A stretch of DNA of 64,000 nt from Microcoleus sp. CAWBG506 (GTDB lineage Bacteria > Cyanobacteriota > Cyanobacteriia > Cyanobacteriales > Microcoleaceae). The notes under the pieces are model-generated. The model saw nothing but the letters and a program-made list of their open reading frames with translations, was not told the DNA's origin and did not search any database. Of the stretch, positions 1-8,152 are shown piece by piece. Position 1 is the stretch's first letter. Every line of letters starts with the position of its first letter. The stretch spans positions 30,580 to 94,579 of the forward strand of contig JAHREW010000010.1 in the NCBI GenBank assembly GCA_020883125.1, read 5' to 3'. A program made the position numbers and the translations under genes.

Positions 1-26
1 CTTGATGAATACAAACAATCTAGATC

Positions 27-68
27 AACCCGCCCCCACCCCACGCATAATCTAGGTGGGGGCGGGTT
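27..68. repeat. REP-like hairpin
   Basis: An inverted repeat with 14-nt arms (AACCCGCCCCCACC and its complement) around a 14-nt loop. A half copy of the same motif follows at about 104-116, directly downstream of the transposase gene. Related GGGCGGGTT/AACCCGCCC hairpins occur at 789-857, 19913-19981 and 25010-25079. Confidence 0.8.
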
Positions 69-135
69 TATTATATTCTTAGTTTCTCCCATAGATAGTT
101 GGTGAAACCCGCCCCTACGGGCGATCGACATCATA

Positions 136-744
136 TTACAGTACGATCGACTGTATGTAAGATTTGCCATTCCACTCGATCGCCAGGGGACTAGATTCAT
201 TAATTTTGACTGCATTATCAGGATATAATTCATCTTTTGCCCACAACAAAGGATTATTAATTATATATTCGCGAATGGCAAATAATGATGCTTCATTGCG
301 GATGATATGTTCGTAATAACCTCGTTGCCAAACCGATACGCCAGTCAAATATCGCATTTGGTTAATTCGCCGCGCCGAAAATGTTTTCAAACCCCGCACA
401 ATTTCTGATAAAGGATGGATTTTTGATTTTCTCAGCCCAAGTTTATCGGATTCTGTATAATTTATTGCTTGGCTATCTTTTAAAACAATAATTCCGTGGA
501 CGTGATTTGGCATCACAATAAAATTGTCTAATGCCACGTTTGGGTAACGTTTGGGAAGAATGCTCCAATTGAATAAAACAGTTTTACCATAGGGACTCAA
601 TTGCATTGTATCATCAATGACTTTGCCGAATAAACATTCGCGCTGCCAACTGCAAATAGTGATAAAATACGCACCGGGAGTCCTATAATCATATTCTGGC
701 AGGCGAATTGAGCGGCGGTGGTGTTTATTAGGATCGTATTTCAT
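136..744 (-). CDS. REP-associated tyrosine transposase (RAYT, Y1_Tnp family)
   Basis: A single-strand DNA transposase of the HUH/Y1 superfamily, the type thought to mobilise REP hairpins. The protein (202 aa) has the RAYT start pattern (RRSIRLPEYDYRTPGAYFIT), the HUH signature PNHVHGII near residue 80, and a later segment WQRGYYEHIIR with the conserved tyrosines expected to hold the nucleophile. I start at the ATG at 744, preceded by GGGTGA; an in-frame GTG lies three codons upstream. REP-like hairpins lie on both sides, the usual 'REPtron' layout. The gene looks intact. Family assignment is firm; whether it is active cannot be judged. Confidence 0.85.
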   Translation of the reverse strand: MKYDPNKHHRRSIRLPEYDYRTPGAYFITICSWQRECLFGKVIDDTMQLSPYGKTVLFNWSILPKRYPNVALDNFIVMPNHVHGIIVLKDSQAINYTESDKLGLRKSKIHPLSEIVRGLKTFSARRINQMRYLTGVSVWQRGYYEHIIRNEASLFAIREYIINNPLLWAKDELYPDNAVKINESSPLAIEWNGKSYIQSIVL

Positions 745-788
745 AATTTTCACCCATAAATACTGTTGTTAGTTGCGTTAATACCATT

Positions 789-857
789 GTGGGGGCAGGT
801 TTCATCAACCATATGTGATGAAAACCAAAAATTTCAATCAACCCGCAGCCACCCAAC
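789..857. repeat. REP-like imperfect hairpin upstream of the RAYT gene
   Basis: TGGGGGCAGGTT at the left pairs imperfectly with AACCCGCAGCCACCCA at the right, and an inner inverted repeat (TTTCATCA / TGATGAAAA) lies between them. Same family as the hairpin at 27-68. Confidence 0.6.
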
Positions 858-873
858 GGAGTGCCCTCTGATT

Positions 874-3285
874 CTACAAACCTAATTTCCTAAAATTAGC
901 TGCGGTAACTTGCATCCGAGGAAGCGACAATAAAGAATCTGCAAAACTACTAAATCTTGAGCCGTAAGATACACCAAAAGTATAGCCGATCGCTCCTATT
1001 AAATGCTCGACAATTTGATCCACACTCCCGTAGGGATAAGCAAAACATTTGACAGGTTTCCCCAATCCGCCTTCCAAAATAGCACGAGATTTTGCCCCTT
1101 CCCGCACAATTTCTGTGGGCGACAAACCAGTCAGAGGTTGATAAGTCGCAGACAGGGAACCAATATCTATCCCAGCATTCCGCAGTTGTCTAAGTTCCGG
1201 CCATCCCATTAATTGCACTGCTTCCGAATCTGCTTTTTCCCAACTATTCGTCTTACCTATGGAATCTGTTACTACAAAAACAGTCGCAGTAAAGTCAAAC
1301 TGTTTTAACAGAGGGAAAGCATATTCAAAAAAGTCTAGATAGCCACCGTCAAAAGTCAGCAATACAGGTTTACCAGGTAAAGCAGTTTTAGTTAGTTTTG
1401 CATTTTGCCAGTTTTCCCAACTCACACTATAATAACCTTGCTTTTTAAGCTGCTGTAACTGTTGTGAAAAAACCTGGGTAGTCACTGCATTGAAACCGTC
1501 GGGAGCAATCTGGCGGTAGGCAAATATTGGCAGTTGTTGAGTAACAGTCTTATTGTTAAGAAATTGAGGTTTAACTGATTTAGAAACTTCTCCCTCGCCT
1601 GGATTTTGATAAAAGATTTCCGGTGCGTAAATTATTTGTTTGGGAAAGTCTTTTTCTAAGGGGATTTGAATCATCTTTTCCCTCGCAATTTCCGCCGCTT
1701 CTACTAATTCCCGCACCGCCGCCACTGGTAGTGTGGCCCGACGACTAACACTGGTTCCGATCGCCCCCTGATGCCTGCCAAATATCACCGCATCCTGTGG
1801 GTAAATACCGCCATAAACCCCTGCATTCAAGCTGTTGGAGGCATTCGCCATTTTTTGAGCAGACAAGGCTAAATGCGATCGCAGCGACATCTTACCGTTT
1901 AGTGGTTGTCCCAACAAAGCCTCCCGCACAGCAGCCACACACAATTCAAAATTGGTATTTTGAGTAATTGCCGATCGCACTTTTTCAGCAGAAACGAAAT
2001 TATTTTCAGCCGCAACTGTGACAATCCCAATCGGAACACCGCCGACTTTCACCAACATATCTATTTCCGAAAAATCAACTTGAATATTGGGTAATTCTGC
2101 GCTCACTTCCACCACAATCAAGTCTTGATTATGACTACTAATTGATAATTTATTTCTCTTTAACTGAGGATTATAATCATCATCAAAACCATCCCATATT
2201 TCCTGTAAAAAATCCTTAAATTCAAATTTTCGATGCAATTTACTCAGAGAACTTTCAGATAATTGACCTATACTTTCCCAGGTTCTATATTGAAAAAAGC
2301 GTTGCAAAATTGGCGTTGCAAACCTAACTGCGATCGCATCTGCCAAAACCGCGCCAGCCACCATCCCGTCACAGACTGGCAATTCAACAATACCGAGTTT
2401 AACACCTTCTAGTTGGACAGTGCAGTAAAGGCGATCGAATATTTGCGGAATCTCAATATCTGAAATAGGTGCTGTCACCTCCACCTTAACCTGATAACCA
2501 ATTTCCGAATTGACACCCTTAATTTTATCTAAAATATATTGAATTTCATGGCTTTTAAAACAACTATGATATTTATGAACTTGAGTGATTTTAATATCTC
2601 TTTCAATTCCCTGATGCCAAGGTAAATTTAAACTCAAACTAGCAGCTTTGGCTTTATAATTAACCAGCATTTTACTATCATACTCAATCTCAAGAAAATC
2701 ACATATCTCCGCTATAAATTTAGTTTTATTTTCTAATAAATTCTCATACTTCACCAATTTATGATTAGACTTGTGAACATGACTGTAGCTAGTTAACACC
2801 CCTTCTTCCCAACGTTTAATACAATGATTCAAATCCCAGCCATCGCCCCACAATTCCGGGGAATTCCTAGTAACTTCCTGGAGAGAAGCTATGGTATCTA
2901 TAGGATTGCGCCAGATATAGATAAACTTAGCATCAGGTAAAAAGCGTTCTATATCTTTAATAAAATATAGATGTTCCGGTGTTTTTTCCAACCAAATGCT
3001 TTTCTGCTTTTCCGCAGCTAAACCATCTAAAACACCGACAAACCAACTCACTTTAACATCCGTAGATTGGGTGTTATCAAAATCTTGTAAAAACTCAGGA
3101 CGATTAATTTCATCCTTAAAAAAAGTTGAGAGTCGAGCGGGAAACTTTTTAACAAACTTATTATACAGTAAATACTGAAAAAACTTAGATTCGGGAAAAG
3201 AAATAATTTCAGGATGAGCAGCTAACAAACTCTGAAGCAGTGTCGTACCGCTTCGGGGAGCACCCACTAAAAATATCCGTTTCAT
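874..3285 (-). CDS. Sulfotransferase fused to repeated unknown modules and a degenerate polysaccharide-deacetylase domain
   Basis: 803 aa. Residues 1-245 are a PAPS-dependent sulfotransferase: the 5'-phosphosulfate loop GAPRSGTTLL is at 8-17 and the 3'-phosphate motif WRNPIDTIAS at 125-134. Residues 285-330 and 405-456 hold two copies of a short module (pattern V-x3-G-x-P/K-h-G-h-x-h) also found in the two neighbouring glycosyltransferases. Residues 585-803 are a NodB-type deacetylase fold. Its first motif reads TFDGGY (usually TFDDGY) and the HxxxH metal motif reads LSATY, so both metal-binding motifs are altered; FAYPYG is kept. It therefore may not be a working deacetylase. It is the last gene of the leftward polysaccharide cassette. 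The sulfotransferase fold is clear; the acceptor is unknown. Confidence 0.85.
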   Translation of the reverse strand: MKRIFLVGAPRSGTTLLQSLLAAHPEIISFPESKFFQYLLYNKFVKKFPARLSTFFKDEINRPEFLQDFDNTQSTDVKVSWFVGVLDGLAAEKQKSIWLEKTPEHLYFIKDIERFLPDAKFIYIWRNPIDTIASLQEVTRNSPELWGDGWDLNHCIKRWEEGVLTSYSHVHKSNHKLVKYENLLENKTKFIAEICDFLEIEYDSKMLVNYKAKAASLSLNLPWHQGIERDIKITQVHKYHSCFKSHEIQYILDKIKGVNSEIGYQVKVEVTAPISDIEIPQIFDRLYCTVQLEGVKLGIVELPVCDGMVAGAVLADAIAVRFATPILQRFFQYRTWESIGQLSESSLSKLHRKFEFKDFLQEIWDGFDDDYNPQLKRNKLSISSHNQDLIVVEVSAELPNIQVDFSEIDMLVKVGGVPIGIVTVAAENNFVSAEKVRSAITQNTNFELCVAAVREALLGQPLNGKMSLRSHLALSAQKMANASNSLNAGVYGGIYPQDAVIFGRHQGAIGTSVSRRATLPVAAVRELVEAAEIAREKMIQIPLEKDFPKQIIYAPEIFYQNPGEGEVSKSVKPQFLNNKTVTQQLPIFAYRQIAPDGFNAVTTQVFSQQLQQLKKQGYYSVSWENWQNAKLTKTALPGKPVLLTFDGGYLDFFEYAFPLLKQFDFTATVFVVTDSIGKTNSWEKADSEAVQLMGWPELRQLRNAGIDIGSLSATYQPLTGLSPTEIVREGAKSRAILEGGLGKPVKCFAYPYGSVDQIVEHLIGAIGYTFGVSYGSRFSSFADSLLSLPRMQVTAANFRKLGL

Positions 3286-3557
3286 GTTGATACTTGATAA
3301 ATTGTTGGTGAATAAGATTTTTTTGAATTCACCACAGAGAGCGCAGAGGGCACAGAGGAAGAAAAGAAAGAGGTATGATTCATATTTTTTTCAGCACTCT
3401 CTGCGGTAAAAAACTCTGTTCATGTTGATACTTGATAAATTGTTGGTGAATAAGATTTTTTTGAATTCACCACAGAGAGCGCAGAGGGCACAGAGGAAGA
3501 AAAGAAAGAGGTATAATTCATATTTTTTTCAGCACTCTCTGCGCTCTCTGCGCTCTC
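3284..3557. repeat. Two-copy 137-bp tandem duplication between cassette genes
   Basis: This 292-bp gap without a gene is filled by two near-identical 137-bp units (3284-3420 and 3421-3557). Each begins with the same ~45 bp, which in the first unit includes the ATG (complement) of the sulfotransferase gene, and continues into a CACAGAGAGCGCAGAGGGCACAGAGG repeat-family segment paired with CTCTCTGCGCTCTCTGTGG at the far end. The second copy has extra CTCTCTGCG units. Confidence 0.9.
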
Positions 3558-3577
3558 TGTGGTAAAAAAATCTTTCC

Positions 3578-5650
3578 CTAACTCCAACTAAAATCCTCCT
3601 TCAATAAGTCAGAAAGTTGCCGATTATAAGGTTCAAAATAAGCGATTAACTTTTGCTCGATCGCTTCTGGCATTTTACTATAATTCTCAACATTATTAAT
3701 CTCGAATTCCTCCCCAGCACTAGCGCTAAAATCCAAGAAATTCCCCACCTCAGACAACACGCGATCGGAATTTGCTTGAAAATCTTCGGTTTTCAAAATC
3801 AACAATTGTTCCCGTGGGAAATAGTCCAGCCAATTCTTGATTTGTTCCACATAAATACCCCGCGACAAATAGGAATAGTGCTGGTGATTAAAACTGTGAT
3901 AATTTGGAGTAGATCGAAGTTTTTCTATTTCACCTGCTAGCCGATCGCACTCAGAAGCGATCGCCTTTGTAACATCGAACTCTTCACAACCCATCGCCAC
4001 TTCTAAATTATAGTGTACCCATGCTCTTTGCACGGGATTTCTGAGCATCATAATTAATTTCATATCAGGGAAACACTTATAAACCCGTTGGGCCACCAAA
4101 GGATGATCCATATACTCAGGAGTCATCTCCCATCGCAGTACTGTATCTCCCGCCACACCCAGAGTCAACTGCTGGCTGTACCACTCGACACCGCGATCGT
4201 AATTTAAGTCAAAAAAGTGAACTTTCCTAGCACCTGCTTGAATAATTTGCAAGGAATTTTCCAGATATCGATACAAACCCTCAATACCGCATTGTTGAGA
4301 ACCCAACAGTAAAAAATTAGGCCTACTCTGCTCTTGCAACTGAGTCAAAATTGTGGCATAATTAGGATTGTTTTTATCAATAGGGTGAGTTTGTTCAACT
4401 TGATTTGCTAATTGGGCACTCTCGATTTGACCATCCCACTCCCAGCGGTAAGGAGGACAAAGAATCGTGTTTTGACGTAAAGGCGATCGTACATACAACG
4501 GAGCAACCTGATGTCGATAATCATAAATATAAGCCAAGGTTTTTTCATAAACCCCAACATTTACATAATATTGACCATTCCCCAAATCTAATCTATCTAA
4601 ATACAGCCTAATTTTGCCCTCACCCTGAGCCAGCGGTAGCAATTGACCGATTTTATTGGTTTTAATATCCAAACAAATTTGACCGTCTTTCCGGCTAATT
4701 GTCAACCCAAATATCACACCAAAAATTGACTTGACCACCGCATAATCAATCTCAATAGTTACAGAAGCGCCACTCTCAATTTCTCCATCCGGTAACACTT
4801 TAACATCCGTAATTTTGACACCTAAAGAACCGAAGCAATTTTGATTAACTCGCTGTGGAGAAACGGTACTTGTTACTTGAGGAAGAATCAGGGGATTAAG
4901 TATTTCAGTTTCCGAACCCATTTCTCCCAAATACTGACTGATTACGGCGTCCGTCTCCCCGTAAGCCATGATTGTACCCGATCGCAACCACAAAGCCCGA
5001 TCGCACATTTTCTGAATTTGCTCAGCCATGTGAGAAATCAAAACAATCGCACAACCTTGACTCTTAAAATCATTAATCTTATTCAAACATTTAGTTTGAA
5101 AAGCCACATCCCCAACCGACAAATGTTCATCTACTAAAAGCACTTCTGGATCGGTATGAACCGCCACCGAAAAAGCCAGCCGCATTTGCATCCCCGTACT
5201 GTAAGTCCGCATCGGGCTATCAATAAACTTTTCCAACTCCGCAAATTCAACAATATCATCAAACCGACGCCCCGCTTCTTTGTGAGTCAAACCAGCCACC
5301 ACCGCCCCCACAAACACATTTTCTCTACCAGTTAAATCCAAATGAAAACCCGCACCCAAATCCAACAAACCACCAATTCTGCCATTAACCTCAATAGTCC
5401 CTTCCTCAGCACAGCCAATACCGCCAACAAGTTGTAATAGTGTCGATTTTCCGGCTCCATTTTTGCCAATAATTCCCAGCATTTCCCCAGGAGACACCGT
5501 AAAACTCACATCGCGCAGCGCCCAAAAATGAGCCTGGGGTTTCATCCGCCACCATCCCCACAAAGCGGCCTCCATAATAGTAAAAGGTCGATCGGCACTG
5601 TAGCGGTTAAAACGTTTCCCCAAACCCTTAACAACAATAGCTGGACGCAT
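3578..5650 (-). CDS. Polysaccharide-export ABC ATPase (Wzt-like) fused to a sulfotransferase domain
   Basis: 690 aa. Residues 1-240 are a TagH/Wzt-type ATPase with Walker A GKNGAGKS (63-70), signature STGMQ (151-155), Walker B VLLVDEH (170-176) and the H-loop at H207. Residues 275-400 resemble the Wzt C-terminal beta-sandwich that recognises the glycan. Residues 445-690 are a heparan-sulfotransferase-like domain with RNPVQRAWVHYNLE (537-550), but its P-loop is GSQQCGIEGLYRYL where GxxKSGTTxLYxxL is usual, so PAPS binding is doubtful. The gene abuts the permease gene with no spacer, so the two are surely co-translated. Export of a sulfated or sulfate-recognised glycan is inferred from the fusion and the cassette. 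Confidence 0.88.
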   Translation of the reverse strand: MRPAIVVKGLGKRFNRYSADRPFTIMEAALWGWWRMKPQAHFWALRDVSFTVSPGEMLGIIGKNGAGKSTLLQLVGGIGCAEEGTIEVNGRIGGLLDLGAGFHLDLTGRENVFVGAVVAGLTHKEAGRRFDDIVEFAELEKFIDSPMRTYSTGMQMRLAFSVAVHTDPEVLLVDEHLSVGDVAFQTKCLNKINDFKSQGCAIVLISHMAEQIQKMCDRALWLRSGTIMAYGETDAVISQYLGEMGSETEILNPLILPQVTSTVSPQRVNQNCFGSLGVKITDVKVLPDGEIESGASVTIEIDYAVVKSIFGVIFGLTISRKDGQICLDIKTNKIGQLLPLAQGEGKIRLYLDRLDLGNGQYYVNVGVYEKTLAYIYDYRHQVAPLYVRSPLRQNTILCPPYRWEWDGQIESAQLANQVEQTHPIDKNNPNYATILTQLQEQSRPNFLLLGSQQCGIEGLYRYLENSLQIIQAGARKVHFFDLNYDRGVEWYSQQLTLGVAGDTVLRWEMTPEYMDHPLVAQRVYKCFPDMKLIMMLRNPVQRAWVHYNLEVAMGCEEFDVTKAIASECDRLAGEIEKLRSTPNYHSFNHQHYSYLSRGIYVEQIKNWLDYFPREQLLILKTEDFQANSDRVLSEVGNFLDFSASAGEEFEINNVENYSKMPEAIEQKLIAYFEPYNRQLSDLLKEDFSWS

Positions 5651-6442
5651 TTACAATTCCTCCACAAAACGATCGCTTTGGCGTCGAAAAATCCCCAACC
5701 CGATCGGAAAAAGAGCAGCCACAACAGCGCTGACAATTAACAGTGCTAGCCAATCCGGCTGAATACCTCTCAACAGTACATCGCGGTAAGCTTGCATCAG
5801 AGGTACCATGGGATTTAACTGATAGAATGCACGATATGCTTCCGGGACACTGTTCAGGTCGTAGAAAATTGGAGTCAGGTAAAAAAACATCTGTAACAGC
5901 ACACCCAAAGTGTGTTGAGTATCGCGAAAAGTGACATTCAACGCAGCCAGTGGATAAGCAAAACTCACCGTCAAAATAAACTGAATAAACATCAATAGCG
6001 GTAAAATCAGCAGTACATAACTTGGCCGCACGCCATCAACAGCCAGAAAGATAATTAGCACCGGTAGCGCCAGCAAAAAATGAATTAATCCCGTTGTTGT
6101 TGTCACCAAGGGTAAAATTTCTGTGGGAAAATTTGGCTGTCTAATTAAAGCGCGGTTGTTGGTAATGAGCGCCGTCGATTTGAATAGCGCTGTCTGACTC
6201 CAAGTCCATATTAACAAACCGCTGAACGCAAAGGAAGAAAACTTAGAAACATTAATGGGTATGACGGAGCGAAATACAAAGGAAAATACAGCTAACTGTA
6301 ACAGCGGACTGATTAAAGTCCAAGCAATACCTAAAGACGATCGCTTGTAAAGTAATTTCATATCTCGATCGACCAACACCCGCAGCAAATCAAAGAAATG
6401 AATGATTTTGCGAATGTTCCCCACATTTACCCTATTTTTCAT
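5651..6442 (-). CDS. ABC-2 type polysaccharide permease (Wzm-like)
   Basis: The membrane half of an ABC exporter for lipid-linked polysaccharide, working with the ATPase gene that follows immediately. 263 aa with about six membrane segments and the family's N-terminal sequence FDLLRVLVDRDMKLLYKRSSLG, typical of Wzm/TagG permeases. The segment LTPIFYDLNSVPEAYRAFYQLNPMVP is the conserved periplasmic/TM5 region. I start at the ATG at 6442, behind GGGTGGGG; a GTG lies four codons upstream (6454). A possible 46-codon reading frame ends inside the first codons of this gene (see 6432-6572), which would couple their translation. Confidence 0.9.
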   Translation of the reverse strand: MKNRVNVGNIRKIIHFFDLLRVLVDRDMKLLYKRSSLGIAWTLISPLLQLAVFSFVFRSVIPINVSKFSSFAFSGLLIWTWSQTALFKSTALITNNRALIRQPNFPTEILPLVTTTTGLIHFLLALPVLIIFLAVDGVRPSYVLLILPLLMFIQFILTVSFAYPLAALNVTFRDTQHTLGVLLQMFFYLTPIFYDLNSVPEAYRAFYQLNPMVPLMQAYRDVLLRGIQPDWLALLIVSAVVAALFPIGLGIFRRQSDRFVEEL

Positions 6443-6572
6443 AGCAGACCCCACCCATTATTTCAAGTTCTGGTTGCGTAGTCTCCACCCACTCAATCTG
6501 CACCTGAGTTGCTGGCTCAGCCCTTGATTCTAACAAATCGATTCCCATCAGTTTTAGTCCTCTAATTACCAT
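6432..6572 (-). CDS. Candidate 46-aa small protein overlapping the permease start
   Basis: An ATG at 6572 preceded by TAGGAA opens a frame of 46 codons (MVIRGLKLMGIDLLESRAEP...) that ends in TAG at 6432-6434, overlapping the start of the permease gene by 11 nt. The peptide is acidic, with no obvious domain or membrane segment, and I do not recognise it. Overlap and a plausible ribosome site suggest a real or regulatory upstream gene. It could equally be a chance frame. Confidence 0.35.
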   Translation of the reverse strand: MVIRGLKLMGIDLLESRAEPATQVQIEWVETTQPELEIMGGVCYEK

Positions 6573-6722
6573 GGTTAATTCCTAATTATTTAACGATCCA
6601 TTCATGTTGGTTAAAATCCTAAGAATTAAGCAGGAGTTCCCAATCAATCTGGTTTTTACCAATCTTAAAGATTTAAATATAGTATTCTCCTCACAAACCA
6701 GGTTTCTCCCTATAGCTGCTTT

Positions 6723-8069
6723 CTAGGAAGGATTATCGCTGATTTTTTTGTCCAATACTATAGATAACTGTAGATGTTGAAGTAGGCAGTTGTCAACTAA
6801 ACTAGACTCATTCTGGGCAGCACTTTTCGGCATACCCTTAAGGGCGATCGCCGCTAGCAATTCCTCCGACATCGTATTTGCCAAAATTGGACGCAAGTGA
6901 ACGCCTCGTAGTGCTTCCATACCAACTTTCGGGGCGATGTGACCCACCGGAATTTCACCGTAACGCAGGTGAATCCCATCCGGTCGTTTTTCGTCAATGA
7001 TTCGCTCTGCCTCCAACCAACCTTCCTGCAAGTCAATTTCAATTTCCTGTGCCCTGACAGCCGCGCTAGCCGTTCCTGATTGCATAAAACTCGCCACAGC
7101 CGATCGGCTTGGCAAACTATCCATCACCCCCCGCAAATAGGAGTAAGCCAGTAGTCTCGTCCGCAGCCACCGCCAACTACCCCGCATCCCCAGATATTCC
7201 AGCCAGTCAAGGGATTTTCTGAGTCCGATCGTCAACAAATCTAAGCCGGCTGGCCATAGAAACACCATCGCCACTAAAATTTGATCTACCAACGCATCAG
7301 GAGTGTCATAGTCCTTGATGTGTAAAAAGGGTTTGATTTCTGGGTGTCGCTCACCGATCAAAACATCCGATCGCCCTTCCGCACGAGCACGACCAAAAGA
7401 GCGATCGAGATTATTAGTTTCATGTTCATAATGATAGCCAACAGCATCCGGTGCCGCCACAAAAGGCACATTTGCCTTGAGCAAACGCAAGGCGAATTCG
7501 TAATCTTCATAAGCAGTACCAGGACCGAAAGCAGAATCAAAACCTCCAGTGCTAGCAAACAGTTTAGTCTCAATAGAAAGATTGCCACAGAGCAAATCTT
7601 GATAACTATAGCGGTGAGCAGGCTTGCTCATCTGGTAAAATTTTTCCTCCCACCAAGTCCGCACTTCTATCTCAAAAAACTTAGTCCTGGAGCGTAACTT
7701 TGGCGGATAAGGACCGATCGCAGCGCAGCCCGGATGCTCTCGATGAACCCGCAAATGGTTTTCCACTAAACAGGGAGTTGGTTCGATATCATCATCGAGA
7801 AACAGCAACATTTGTGCAGTAGCCTCCGCAGATCCAACATTACGAGACATACCCACACTGCGGCAATTTGCCTCAATTATTTGGAGTTTAAAAGGAGCTT
7901 TGTACTCTTCTAACATTGCTAAAGTATCGTCAATGCAGCTATCTACCACCACCCTAACTTCGATGAGTTCTAAGGGATAAGTCTGTAATTGCAAAGCATC
8001 CAAAGCCCGCCGCAGCGAATAACTGCGGTTGTGAGTTATCAGAACTATACTAACTGTTATGTTTTCCAT
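6723..8069 (-). CDS. Family 2 glycosyltransferase with C-terminal unknown module
   Basis: 448 aa. The GT-A fold occupies residues 5-230: ITHNRSYSLRRALDAL near the start, the metal-binding LDDDIEP at 91-97, the acceptor region FDSAFGPGTAYEDYEF around 177-192. A central hydrophobic stretch (VDQILVAMVFLWPAGLDLLTIGL, about 261-283) may touch the membrane. Residues 364-408 (IHLRYGEIPVGHIAP...LRPILANTMSEELLAAI) match the module found in two neighbours. I start at the ATG at 8069; upstream codons in the same frame only translate a GGGAATTGGGAAT-type repeat. It likely transfers a sugar during assembly of the glycan exported by the adjacent ABC pair; donor unknown. Confidence 0.87.
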   Translation of the reverse strand: MENITVSIVLITHNRSYSLRRALDALQLQTYPLELIEVRVVVDSCIDDTLAMLEEYKAPFKLQIIEANCRSVGMSRNVGSAEATAQMLLFLDDDIEPTPCLVENHLRVHREHPGCAAIGPYPPKLRSRTKFFEIEVRTWWEEKFYQMSKPAHRYSYQDLLCGNLSIETKLFASTGGFDSAFGPGTAYEDYEFALRLLKANVPFVAAPDAVGYHYEHETNNLDRSFGRARAEGRSDVLIGERHPEIKPFLHIKDYDTPDALVDQILVAMVFLWPAGLDLLTIGLRKSLDWLEYLGMRGSWRWLRTRLLAYSYLRGVMDSLPSRSAVASFMQSGTASAAVRAQEIEIDLQEGWLEAERIIDEKRPDGIHLRYGEIPVGHIAPKVGMEALRGVHLRPILANTMSEELLAAIALKGMPKSAAQNESSLVDNCLLQHLQLSIVLDKKISDNPS

Positions 8070-8152
8070 ATTTACATTGGCAATTGGGAATTGGGAATCG
8101 GGAATCTGGCATCGGTTATTATAATCAACAACTAACAACTAACAACTAACAA

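Noticed and set aside
8069-8138. N-terminal extension of the glycosyltransferase at 6723
   Set aside because: The added residues come from a GGGAATTGGGAAT repeat, and the conserved GT2 start lies at the inner ATG.
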